DNA of 28,894 nucleotides from JAJTHJ01 sp046316025 (GTDB lineage: Bacteria > Pseudomonadota > Gammaproteobacteria > Burkholderiales > Burkholderiaceae_F), in NCBI GenBank assembly GCA_046316025.1, contig JBKCXU010000010.1, forward strand, positions 1 through 28,894, written 5' to 3'. The notes under the pieces were generated by a model. The model was given only the letters and a program-made list of their open reading frames with translations. It made no database searches and was not told where the DNA came from. Below are positions 15,350 through 24,903 of the stretch, piece by piece (the first letter of the stretch is position 1; every line of letters begins with the position of its first letter). The translations under genes and the position numbers were made by a program.

Positions 15350-16237
15350 CTACCGCGCACGGATCTTGGTACCGACCCCGGCGTCGGTCAGGATTTCGAG
15401 CAGCAGGCAGTGATCGACGCGGCCGTCGATGATGTGCACGGCGTTCACACCGCTGTGCGCAGCTTCCAGCGCCGAGGAGATCTTCGGCAGCATGCCGCCG
15501 GAGATGGTGCCGTCGGCAAAGGCGTCGTCGATCTGCTTGGCGGTCAGGTCGGTGATCAGCCTGCCGTTCTTGTCGAGCACACCGGGCGTGTTGGTCAAGA
15601 GCACGAGCTTCTCGGCCTTCAGAATCTCGGCCATCTTGCCGGCCACCAGATCGGCATTGATGTTGTAGGTCTGTCCGTCGGCGCCGAAGCCGATCGGCGA
15701 GATCACCGGGATGAAGCCGCTGTGTTCCAGCGCGCGCACCACCGAGGGGTCGATCTTCTCGATCTCGCCCACGAGGCCGATGTCGTGCAGCTTGGCCGGA
15801 TCGTCCTTGTCCGGAATCTGCATCCGCCGCGCGCGGATCAGGCCGCCGTCCTTGCCGGTGAGGCCCACCGCCTGCCCGCCGTGACGGTTGATCAGCGTGA
15901 CAAGTTCGCCCTGCACTTCGCCGGCCAGCACCCACTCTACGACCCCCATCGTCTCGGCGTCGGTCACGCGCATGCCCTGCACGAAGGTGGACTTCTTGCC
16001 CACGCGTTCCAGCGCCTGGTCGATCTGCGGCCCGCCGCCGTGCACCACCACCGGGTTCATGCCGACGAGCTTCAACAGCACCACGTCGCGGGCGAAGCTT
16101 TCCTTCAGCCGCGCGTCGATCATCGCGTTGCCGCCGTACTTGACGACGATGGTCTTGCCGTGGAAGCGGCGGATGTACGGCAGCGCCTCGGACAGCGTTT
16201 CGGCCTTGAGATCAGGGGGGATTTGCGCGCGGTCCAT
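15350..16237 (-). CDS. argB: Acetylglutamate kinase
   Basis: ArgB phosphorylates N-acetyl-L-glutamate with ATP, the second step of arginine biosynthesis, in the cytosol. The 295-residue product matches the family. It shows the VVKYGGNAM phosphate-binding strand (about residues 31-39), VVVHGGGPQI (about 63-72), INADLVAGKMAEIL, LLTNTPGVLDKNG and the C-terminal SGGMLPKISSALEAAHSGV and HIIDGR segments. The N-terminal helix before the kinase fold, as seen in arginine-feedback-regulated forms, is short here (about 25 residues). The ATG has no obvious Shine-Dalgarno sequence. It heads the argB-DUF4345-HAD-sppA-slmA block and is divergent from the HMA-domain gene. Confidence 0.96.
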   Translation of the reverse strand: MDRAQIPPDLKAETLSEALPYIRRFHGKTIVVKYGGNAMIDARLKESFARDVVLLKLVGMNPVVVHGGGPQIDQALERVGKKSTFVQGMRVTDAETMGVVEWVLAGEVQGELVTLINRHGGQAVGLTGKDGGLIRARRMQIPDKDDPAKLHDIGLVGEIEKIDPSVVRALEHSGFIPVISPIGFGADGQTYNINADLVAGKMAEILKAEKLVLLTNTPGVLDKNGRLITDLTAKQIDDAFADGTISGGMLPKISSALEAAHSGVNAVHIIDGRVDHCLLLEILTDAGVGTKIRAR

Positions 16238-16335
16238 GGCGGCGGGGCGGGAGAGGAAAAGCGGCGGCAGTGTAGCGAAGCGCCTCGCCGGCGAATGCCG
16301 CACAATCGGCGCAACGACACTCTTGGAGGTAAGCG

Positions 16336-16539
16336 ATGGAGCAGGTTTTCCGCGTCGAAGGCATGCACTGCGGCGGTTGCGTCAACCGCGTGACCCAAGC
16401 GCTGAAGACGATTGCCGACGAGGCCACCGTCACCCTCGATCCGCCGCGGGCGGTGTTGTCGGTCCAAGCGCCGCTGACGCTGGAAGCGGTGCGGGCGGCG
16501 GTGGCGAAGGCAGGGGAGTACGTGGTCGAGCCGGCGTAG
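16336..16539 (+). CDS. copZ: Heavy-metal-associated (HMA) domain protein, copper-chaperone-like
   Basis: A 67-residue single-domain protein with the metal-binding MxCxxC motif (MHCGGC, about residues 10-15) and the usual ferredoxin-like length and pattern. Such proteins bind Cu(I), more rarely other soft metals, and hand it to a P-type ATPase. No such ATPase is in the window, so its partner is unknown and the gene symbol is provisional. TTGGAGG lies at good spacing before the ATG. It stands alone, divergent from argB and convergent with the 57-residue ORF, only 14 bases away. Confidence 0.85.
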   Translation: MEQVFRVEGMHCGGCVNRVTQALKTIADEATVTLDPPRAVLSVQAPLTLEAVRAAVAKAGEYVVEPA

Positions 16540-16553
16540 GACGGAGGTCCTCT

Positions 16554-16727
16554 TCAGCCCTCGTCCAGCAACTTCTTCAACTGCCTGCGCCCCCGCTGCC
16601 GCTCCGCCTTGCCGCTCGGGCCGTGCGCGCCGGCGGCGCGCTGGCGGGCAACCACCGCGAGCGGGTTGCGCGGCTTGAGCTTGCGCCGCGGGCCCTTGAC
16701 GACGAGCTTGACCGCCGCCTTGCTCAT
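16554..16727 (-). CDS. Small basic protein of unknown function at the end of the Mrp operon
   Basis: A 57-residue ORF whose ATG overlaps the mnhG stop by four bases (ATGA), the same junction as between mnhD, E, F and G, which strongly supports translation. It is very basic (17 Lys/Arg against three Asp/Glu), without membrane segments or cysteines. The central stretch KPRNPLAVVARQRAAGAHG followed by SGKAERQR looks like a short conserved proteobacterial hypothetical family with an RNP..AHxxSGKAxR pattern, but I cannot name it. Binding to RNA, ribosomes or acidic lipids would be guesses. It is too short for many gene finders. Confidence 0.7.
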   Translation of the reverse strand: MSKAAVKLVVKGPRRKLKPRNPLAVVARQRAAGAHGPSGKAERQRGRRQLKKLLDEG

Positions 16728-17071
16728 TGCGGCTCGCGGTCGTTGCCTGGCGGCGGCGGGGCCGGGCGCAGGCGCGGGTCGAGCTTCTGCGCGGCCTTGA
16801 CCAGCAGATGCGCCGACACCGGCGCGGTCAGGAACACGAGGGCGACGATCAGGATCTCGTGCAGGCTGGTCGCACCGGCGGCGGCAAAGTAGATCAGCGC
16901 CGCGAGCAGCACGCCGCCCACGCCGACCGTGCCGACTTTGGACGGACCGTGCAGGCGCTTCAGAAAATCGTCGAACTTGACCAGCGCCACCGCCGAGATC
17001 AGCGCAAAGGCGCTGCCCACCACGAGCAGCACGGCGACGACGATTTCGACCGCAAGCGGCAGCGGGTTCAT
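16724..17071 (-). CDS. mnhG: Na+/H+ antiporter subunit G (MnhG/MrpG/PhaG)
   Basis: A 115-residue subunit of the Mrp-type multi-subunit Na+(K+)/H+ antiporter in the inner membrane. Three hydrophobic segments are visible (about residues 7-28, 45-62 and 66-86). The loop FDDFLKRLHGPSKVGTVG between the first two is the characteristic MnhG signature. The C-terminus is Pro-rich. The ATG overlaps the mnhF stop (ATGA). G subunits are needed for complex assembly in characterised Mrp systems. Confidence 0.93.
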   Translation of the reverse strand: MNPLPLAVEIVVAVLLVVGSAFALISAVALVKFDDFLKRLHGPSKVGTVGVGGVLLAALIYFAAAGATSLHEILIVALVFLTAPVSAHLLVKAAQKLDPRLRPAPPPPGNDREPQ

Positions 17072-17340
17072 TCGATCACGTCCCCGCGCAGGAAGAACTT
17101 GGACAGCACCGCGGTGCAGACGAAGCCCAGCATCGCGACCACCAGCGCGGCCTCGAAGAAAAGTTGCGTGCGCCAGGCGAGCCCGAGCACGATCAGCAGC
17201 GCCAGCGACGTGGTGTACAGCGCATCGAGCGCCAGCATGCGGTCGGGCAGCGCCGGCCCGCGCAGCAGGCGCCAGCCCGCCAGCAGCATCGCCAGCGTCA
17301 AGGCGCCGGCCGCCCACGGCAGTACGTACGGCAGGATCAT
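17068..17340 (-). CDS. mnhF: Na+/H+ antiporter subunit F (MnhF/MrpF/PhaF)
   Basis: A 90-residue inner-membrane subunit with three hydrophobic segments. The segment RLLRGPALPDRMLALDALYT (about residues 24-43), with its conserved Arg-Gly-Pro and DR-x-ALD pattern, is diagnostic of MrpF. The C-terminus ends in LSKFFLRGDVIE. It overlaps both neighbours by four bases, so E, F and G are likely translated in a coupled fashion. Confidence 0.93.
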   Translation of the reverse strand: MILPYVLPWAAGALTLAMLLAGWRLLRGPALPDRMLALDALYTTSLALLIVLGLAWRTQLFFEAALVVAMLGFVCTAVLSKFFLRGDVIE

Positions 17341-17834
17341 CCGAAGATCTCCAGCAGCGGGCGTTCGTAGCGCTCCTTGATCGAGCGGATCAGTTCCGCT
17401 TCGTCGCCAACGTCCAGCGCATGCACCAGCAGGTGCGAGCGGTCGGGCGTCAGATCGGCGGTCAGCGTGCCCGGCGTCATCGTGATGATCGCACCGAGCA
17501 CGGCGATGCCGTGCGGGCTGGTGAGGTCGAGCGGCACCCAGACGAAGCCTGGCCGCAACCGCGCCTGCGGCCCGAGCACGGCGCGTGCGACCTGCCAGGC
17601 CGAGACCACCACGTCCCACAGCACGATGGCCGTCAGCCGCAGCACCGCCGCCCAGCTGCGCGGCCGCGGCGGATCCGGCCGCAGCGGGGCCAGCAGCAGC
17701 GGCAGCGCCACCGCGAGGATCGCCGCCAGCACCAGGTGCGCGGGGTCGAGCGTGCTGTTGAGCAGCAGCCACGCGACGAACAACACCGCGGAGGTCGGCG
17801 GCGCGGGTAACAGGCGCTGGCGCAGGGTCTTCAT
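17337..17834 (-). CDS. mnhE: Na+/H+ antiporter subunit E (MnhE/MrpE/PhaE)
   Basis: A 165-residue subunit with N-terminal membrane segments (about residues 17-33 and 36-52, and a further one near 64-82). The cytoplasmic half shows the MrpE signature: IITMTPGTLTADL (about 118-130), then LLVHALDVGDEAEL. The N-terminal 15 residues are basic. The ATG overlaps the mnhD stop and the stop overlaps the mnhF start, both as ATGA. Confidence 0.93.
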   Translation of the reverse strand: MKTLRQRLLPAPPTSAVLFVAWLLLNSTLDPAHLVLAAILAVALPLLLAPLRPDPPRPRSWAAVLRLTAIVLWDVVVSAWQVARAVLGPQARLRPGFVWVPLDLTSPHGIAVLGAIITMTPGTLTADLTPDRSHLLVHALDVGDEAELIRSIKERYERPLLEIFG

Positions 17835-19384
17835 TGCGGCTTGCTCCAGCCGGGCTGCCTGCGCGGCTCGTACTCGGGCGGCACCGGGTCGGCGCCGAGC
17901 ACGGCTTGCAGATAACTCTGTCGTTCGAGCAACTGCCGCGCGGTGGCCTGCGCGTAGGCGGTGAGCGGGCCGACGCCGATGCTGCTGGCGATCAGCAGCG
18001 CGCCGAGCAGCGCCAGTGGCACGCCCTGTGTCGCCGGCAAACGCCGGCCGCTGCCGCCTTCCGTCTGCCAGAACAGCACTGCGCCGCCGCGTGCGAGCGC
18101 GACCATCGCCAGCAGACTCGACACCAGCACCAGCGTCCACGTCCATACGCCGAACGCCGTGCCGCCGACGGCTTGCAGCAGCAGCGCCTTGGCGATGAAG
18201 CCGGCCAGCGGCGGCAGCCCCGCGGCGGCAACGGCGAGCAGGAAAAACGCCGCGCCCAGCGTGCCGCGCGCACCGTCGAAGGTCGGCGGCAGCAAGTCAT
18301 CGCCGGCCGCGCGCGCCTGCGCGACCGCATCGGCCAGCAGGAACAGTGCCGCCGCCGCCAGCGTCGTGTTGACCAGGTAAACAAAGGCCGCCGCCAGGGC
18401 GCCGGCGTTGCCGAGCCCAACCGCCAGCAGCAGCGTGCCGGCGGAGACGACGATCAGATACGCGATCAGCACGCGCAACCGCTGCGCCGCCGCCGCGCCG
18501 ACGGCGCCCGCTGCGATGGTCGCCAGCGCGATTGCCGGCAGCCACGGCGAGGCGACCTGCGCGACCGCGCCGCCTTCGGCACCGAAGATCAGCGTGGCGA
18601 CTCGCGCGATGGCGTAGACGCCGACCTTGGTCATGATCGCGAACAGCGCCGCCACCGGCGCACTCGCCGCGCCGTAGGTGTCGGGCAGCCAGAAGTACAG
18701 CGGCAGTGCGGCCGCCTTCACGCCAAACACCACCAGCAGCAGCAGCGCGGCGGCCTGCGCCAGTTGCGCATCGCCGTCCGGCAGCGCGGGCAGGCGCTGC
18801 GCGAGGTCGGCCATGTTGAGCGTACCGGCCACGCCGTACAGGATCGCCACCGCGATCAGGAACAGCGCCGAGCCGACGAGGTTGAACGTCACGTAATGCA
18901 CCGCGGCGCGCAGCCGTGCCGCGCCCGCGCCGTGCAGCAGCAGGCCGTAGGAGGCCGCCAGCAGCACCTCGAAGAAGACGAAGAGGTTGAAGAGGTCGGC
19001 GGTCAGGAAGGCGCCGTTTAGCCCCATCAACTGGATCTGGAACAGCGCATGGAAGTGCGGCCCGCGCCGCTCGTCGCCGCCGCGGGCGTAGAGCAGCGCC
19101 GCCAGCGCGACGACTGCCGTCAGCACCAGCATCAGCGCGGCCAGCCGATCCACCGCCAGCGCGATGCCAAACGGCGCGCGCCAGTTGCCGAGCAGATAGG
19201 CCTGCACTTCACCAGTGGCCGCGATGGCCAGCAGCCGCAGGTCGATCGCCAGCAGCGCCAGCACCGCGGCGAGCGACAGCGCGGGCACCCAGCCCGGCCG
19301 GTGCCGCTCCAGCAGCAGCAAGGCCGCGCCGGCGACCAGCGGCAGCACGATGGGGGCGACGACCAGCGGGGAGAACTCGTTCAT
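17831..19384 (-). CDS. mnhD: Na+/H+ antiporter subunit D (MnhD/MrpD/PhaD)
   Basis: A 517-residue inner-membrane protein homologous to the antiporter-like subunits of respiratory complex I (NuoM/N type), with about 14 hydrophobic segments. The conserved ion-path residues are visible: the Glu in FVFFEVLLAASYGL, and the Lys in VFGVKAAALPLYFWLPDTYG followed by the second Lys in IMTKVGVYAIARV. Two ATG codons, two codons apart, could start translation (19390 or 19384), and neither has a clear Shine-Dalgarno sequence. Unlike all other junctions in this operon it does not touch its upstream neighbour: 163-169 bases, largely a palindromic repeat, separate it from mnhC. Confidence 0.94.
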   Translation of the reverse strand: MNEFSPLVVAPIVLPLVAGAALLLLERHRPGWVPALSLAAVLALLAIDLRLLAIAATGEVQAYLLGNWRAPFGIALAVDRLAALMLVLTAVVALAALLYARGGDERRGPHFHALFQIQLMGLNGAFLTADLFNLFVFFEVLLAASYGLLLHGAGAARLRAAVHYVTFNLVGSALFLIAVAILYGVAGTLNMADLAQRLPALPDGDAQLAQAAALLLLVVFGVKAAALPLYFWLPDTYGAASAPVAALFAIMTKVGVYAIARVATLIFGAEGGAVAQVASPWLPAIALATIAAGAVGAAAAQRLRVLIAYLIVVSAGTLLLAVGLGNAGALAAAFVYLVNTTLAAAALFLLADAVAQARAAGDDLLPPTFDGARGTLGAAFFLLAVAAAGLPPLAGFIAKALLLQAVGGTAFGVWTWTLVLVSSLLAMVALARGGAVLFWQTEGGSGRRLPATQGVPLALLGALLIASSIGVGPLTAYAQATARQLLERQSYLQAVLGADPVPPEYEPRRQPGWSKPQ

Positions 19385-19407
19385 TGCCATACCGGCCGAG
19401 GCGTCGA

Positions 19408-19531
19408 GACTCCCTCCCCTTCAAGGGGAGGGTTGGGGTGGGGATGGGTTCGGTGCCGCGAATCCGCTGCGCTCCGCAGGGTTGCGGAAACCCATCCCCC
19501 TCCCGGCCTCCCCCTTGAAGGGGGAGGAGTC
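19408..19531. repeat. Palindromic repeat element (about 124 bases) inside the Mrp operon
   Basis: Two imperfect inverted arms of about 43 bases (19408-19450 and 19489-19531, starting GACTCC and ending GGAGTC) flank a 38-base centre that has its own small inverted repeat (CTGCG...CGCAG, 19467-19479). Each arm contains a nested palindrome: a 10-base stem around C at 19422, and another around G at 19517, both of the form C-rich-CCTT/AAGG-G-rich. This resembles REP/BIME-like or MITE-like repeats that recur in GC-rich proteobacterial genomes. The class is inferred; only one copy is in this window. No target-site duplication is obvious. Confidence 0.75.
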
Positions 19532-19553
19532 GCAGCGGTAAGTGCAACGCCGC

Positions 19554-19903
19554 TCATTGACCTTCGCGCCCGTCCACGTGATCCGACCCCGTCTCCGCCC
19601 GCGCCCGCAGCGCAATCACCAGCAGCAGCGCGGTCATCGCAAAGCTGATGACGATGGCGGTCAGCACCAGCGCCTGCGGCAGCGGGTCGGCCATCGTGGC
19701 CAGCGTGGCGGGCGTCTTGCCGTCGACGATCGGCGGCACGCCCACGCGCACGCGGCCCATCGCGAAGATGAACATGTTGACCGCGTAGGACAGCAGCGTC
19801 AGCCCAAGGATTACGTCGAAGCTGCGCGCCCGCAGCAGCAGCCACACGCCGCCGGCGATGAGCACGCCGATCAGCACAGCAAGCAGCAGTTCGATGCTGG
19901 GCA

Positions 19904-19904
<1 letters not shown>
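19554..19904 (-). CDS. mnhC: Na+/H+ antiporter subunit C (MnhC/MrpC/PhaC)
   Basis: A 116-residue NuoK-like inner-membrane subunit with three hydrophobic segments (about residues 4-23, 28-48 and 77-100). The segments FDVILGLTLLSYAVNMFIF, DPLPQALVLTAIVISFA and the intervening PPIVDGK loop are typical of MrpC. Its ATG shares one base with the stop of the mnhAB gene (TGATG). The C-terminal tail is charged. The palindromic repeat begins 22 bases after its stop codon. Confidence 0.94.
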
Positions 19905-22705
<2,801 letters not shown>

Positions 22706-22739
22706 GGAAGCAAAACGGCAGCAAGTCGAAACGCGCGCC

Positions 22740-22776
22740 AGTATAGAAAGCAAGTGCCTGCCACCAGGCGGCAGGC
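22740..22776 (-). promoter_or_regulatory. Candidate mnh operon promoter with an inverted repeat over the -35 region
   Basis: On the minus strand a TATACT -10 box (22745-22740) lies 34 bases before the GTG of mnhA. At the -35 distance there is no TTGACA. Instead there is an inverted repeat, GCCTGCC and GGCAGGC (22756-22762 and 22770-22776, seven-base spacer), centred about 23 bases from the -10 box. It could be an activator or repressor operator. Confidence 0.4.
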
Positions 22777-22950
22777 CAGGCGAGGCTCCCCATCCGGACG
22801 ACCCGAGCTGCGCCGCGGCGGGCGCTGAACCGAACCGTATCCGGCCGTGCCGATCTTTGCACTCAGGGTTAATCAGGCCTTAACGACCGCGCCGCCGCTG
22901 CCGAAAATCGGCGTCCCGTTGCTGCGCCCCATCCCTCGAACCCGGCCTCC

Positions 22951-23490
22951 ATGTTCAGACACCATCTGGCCCGCTGGCTGCCGAGCGAGGACGCGCTGCG
23001 GCAGCGGCCCGGCTTGCGCTGGCTGGCGCCGCTGCTCGCCCATCCGGGGCTGTGGCGGCCGACGCGCCGCCGCATCGCGGCCGGGGCGGCGATCGGCGTG
23101 TTCTTCGGGCTGCTGATTCCGGTCGCGCAGATCGCCGCAGCCGCCGGCGTCGCCGTGCTGCTGCGTGCCAATCTGCCGGTGGCGGCGGTCGCGACCCTGG
23201 TTTCCAATCCGCTCACCTACGTGCCGCTCTGGGTGGCCGCGCACCAGGCCGGCGCCGCGCTGCTCGATGAGCCAGCCGGCACCGCGCCAGCACCACCGGA
23301 CATGCCAGCCGAAGCGGCGGCGACACCGGGCTGGTGGGCGCGCGTGACCGCAGTCGGCGCGCCACTGGCGTTGGGGCTGGCGGTGTTCGCCGTGGTCGGA
23401 GTCGGGACGACCTGGCTGCTGATCCACGTCGGCTGGAAGCTCGCCGTGCGTTTACGCCGGCGCCACCGCCCGCCGCCGGCGCGCGCCTGA
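22951..23490 (+). CDS. DUF2062 family membrane protein
   Basis: A 179-residue protein with the DUF2062 pattern. A basic amphipathic N-terminus ends in PTRRRIAAGAAIGVFFGLLIPV (about residues 39-60). This is followed by a second hydrophobic segment with ANLPVAAVATLVSNPLTYVPLW (about 73-94), then an Ala/Pro-rich linker (about 105-130), and a last membrane segment (about 138-160) with a basic tail. The SNPLTYVP motif is the family hallmark. Function is not established. The ATG has no clear Shine-Dalgarno sequence. It is divergent from the Mrp operon and convergent with the exchanger gene. Confidence 0.85.
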   Translation: MFRHHLARWLPSEDALRQRPGLRWLAPLLAHPGLWRPTRRRIAAGAAIGVFFGLLIPVAQIAAAAGVAVLLRANLPVAAVATLVSNPLTYVPLWVAAHQAGAALLDEPAGTAPAPPDMPAEAAATPGWWARVTAVGAPLALGLAVFAVVGVGTTWLLIHVGWKLAVRLRRRHRPPPARA

Positions 23491-23558
23491 CCGCTCGAGT
23501 GAATCGACTGCGCGCTTCGAGCGGCAGCGAGCGGCCGCGAGGCAGCCGCGACCCGACC

Positions 23559-24632
23559 TCAGCGCTTGGCCCGACCGAACGGCAGCAGCGAAACGGCCAG
23601 CGTCACCGCCGTCAGCGGCAGCACGAACCACAGCATCGCCGCGGAGAAGAACGGCAGCGCGTCGTGGTGCTGCGCGGCAAGAATCAGGTAGGCGACGTAG
23701 GCCGCGTAGTAAAAGAGAAAGAGCAGCCCCTCCCAGCGCGCCACGCAGCGTCCAGTCAAGAACGCAGGCAAGGCGGCGACCGCCACCGCCAGCATCACCC
23801 AGCCGTCGAAGTTGAGCACCGCCGGCGCCACAGGCAGGCCCTGCGGCGCGACGAGGCCAGCCAGACCCAGGCAGCCGAGGATGTTGAAGGTGTTGCTGCC
23901 GACCACGTTGCCGACCGCGATGTCGCGCTCGCCCTTTAAGGTCGCCGCCAGCGACGCGGCCACTTCCGGCAGCGAGGTGCCGGCGGCGACGATGGTCAGG
24001 CCGATGATGAGTTCGCTGATGCCGAAGGCGCGCGCCGCCGCCACCGCGGCGGTGACCAGCCAGTCGGCGCCCAGCACCAGCAGGGCCAGACCGCCGACGA
24101 TCAGCCCGAGTTGCACCGCCCAATGCCGGTCCCAACCGGCCGCCGGCTCGGCGGCCGGCGCGTCGTCGGCCGCCGCGACCGCTTGCCGGCGCGACTGCAC
24201 AACCAGGAAGACGGTGTAGGCGACCAGCAGGGCGAGCAGTATTCCTGCCTCCACGCGCCCGATGCGGCCGTCTTGCGCCAGCACGAGCAGCAGCACCGAC
24301 GCGCCGATCATGATCGGCACCTCCTGGCGGATCAGTTGCGAGTGGACCACCAGCGGCGCGATCAGCGCCGCCACGCCGAGCACGAACAGCACGTTGAAGA
24401 TGTTGCTGCCGACCACGTTGCCGACCGCAATATCGGCCTGACCCGAAACGGCCGAGCCGACCGATACCGCCGTCTCCGGCGCGCTGGTGCCAAAGGCCAC
24501 CACCGTCAGTCCCACGACCAGCGGCGAGATGCCGAGCGACAGCGCGAGCTTCGAGGCCCCGCGCACCAGCAGCTGTGCGCCCACGACGAGCGCGGCCAGG
24601 CCAAGACAGAAAAACAGGAGGTGCGGGAGCAT
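23559..24632 (-). CDS. CaCA-family Na+/Ca2+ exchanger (YrbG-like)
   Basis: A 357-residue inner-membrane cation exchanger with about ten hydrophobic segments. The two inverted alpha repeats that form the ion site are clear: GTSAPETAVSVGSA then DIAVGNVVGSNIFNVL in the first half, and GTSLPEVAASLAATL then DIAVGNVVGSNTFNIL in the second, including the paired acidic residues (PE in each). A hydrophilic Ala-rich loop separates the halves (about residues 150-168). Members of this group (TIGR00367) exchange Ca2+ or other cations for Na+ or H+; ion specificity is not readable. The start is the ATG just before MLPHLLFF. It is divergent from cydA and convergent with the DUF2062 gene. Confidence 0.9.
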   Translation of the reverse strand: MLPHLLFFCLGLAALVVGAQLLVRGASKLALSLGISPLVVGLTVVAFGTSAPETAVSVGSAVSGQADIAVGNVVGSNIFNVLFVLGVAALIAPLVVHSQLIRQEVPIMIGASVLLLVLAQDGRIGRVEAGILLALLVAYTVFLVVQSRRQAVAAADDAPAAEPAAGWDRHWAVQLGLIVGGLALLVLGADWLVTAAVAAARAFGISELIIGLTIVAAGTSLPEVAASLAATLKGERDIAVGNVVGSNTFNILGCLGLAGLVAPQGLPVAPAVLNFDGWVMLAVAVAALPAFLTGRCVARWEGLLFLFYYAAYVAYLILAAQHHDALPFFSAAMLWFVLPLTAVTLAVSLLPFGRAKR

Positions 24633-24684
24633 CGATTGCAGGCCTGCGGATAGTTGCTGCGCCGGGCGGACACGCGGCAGCGCG

Positions 24685-24690
24685 AGTATA
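24685..24690 (-). promoter_or_regulatory. Candidate -10 box for the exchanger gene
   Basis: TATACT on the minus strand lies 52 bases upstream of the exchanger ATG, the same hexamer as in front of mnhA. No matching -35 sequence is seen, so support is limited to the hexamer and its position. Confidence 0.3.
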
Positions 24691-24826
24691 GGTAGCGGCG
24701 CGGCGTCTGCGCGCAGCGGGGCAGCGCGACGCTGCACCGTTGCCGCGCGTTGTCCGCGTCGTTGCGCACCAAAGCGGCGCGGCACTTGCCCCAGGTCACG
24801 GGTCGCGCGCCTGTCCACCCACTCTG

Positions 24827-24840
24827 TTGATGACGGTCAA
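24827..24840 (+). promoter_or_regulatory. FNR/Anr-like binding site upstream of cydA
   Basis: TTGATGACGGTCAA matches the FNR/Anr consensus TTGAT-N4-ATCAA at nine of ten defined positions and is nearly palindromic. Its centre is about 70 bases upstream of the cydA ATG. A class II (-41.5) arrangement would put the start of transcription near 24875, with CATGCT (24862-24867) as a weak -10. Control of cytochrome bd by oxygen-sensing FNR-family regulators is well known. Confidence 0.65.
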
Positions 24841-24903
24841 CGCCGCGATCGCGCCGGCCCGCATGCTCGCGCGGTCGTGTTCCGCTCTGCGGAGGGTTTG
24901 CGC

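Noticed and set aside
17834..19021. Long plus-strand open frame (395 codons) opposite mnhD
   Set aside because: It is antisense to a clear antiporter subunit. Its Arg/Gln/His-rich composition is what a reversed high-GC membrane-protein gene gives.
22706..22753. TTG start for mnhA at 22753
   Set aside because: It would lie upstream of the TATACT box. The GTG at 22705 gives the usual short N-terminus before the first membrane helix.
22749..22763. Sigma-54-like TGGCA/TTGCT elements upstream of mnhA (minus strand)
   Set aside because: The GG and GC doublets are separated by nine bases rather than the required ten, so sigma-54 recognition is unlikely.
22868..22884. GTTAA-N7-TTAAC inverted repeat upstream of the DUF2062 gene
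   Set aside because: Five-base arms of simple sequence match no known operator and are expected by chance. It is noted only as a possible site.
23491..23558. Possible bidirectional terminator between the DUF2062 and exchanger genes
   Set aside because: CGCTCGA and TCGAGCG can pair, but the loop is about 18 bases and no T-tract follows on either strand.
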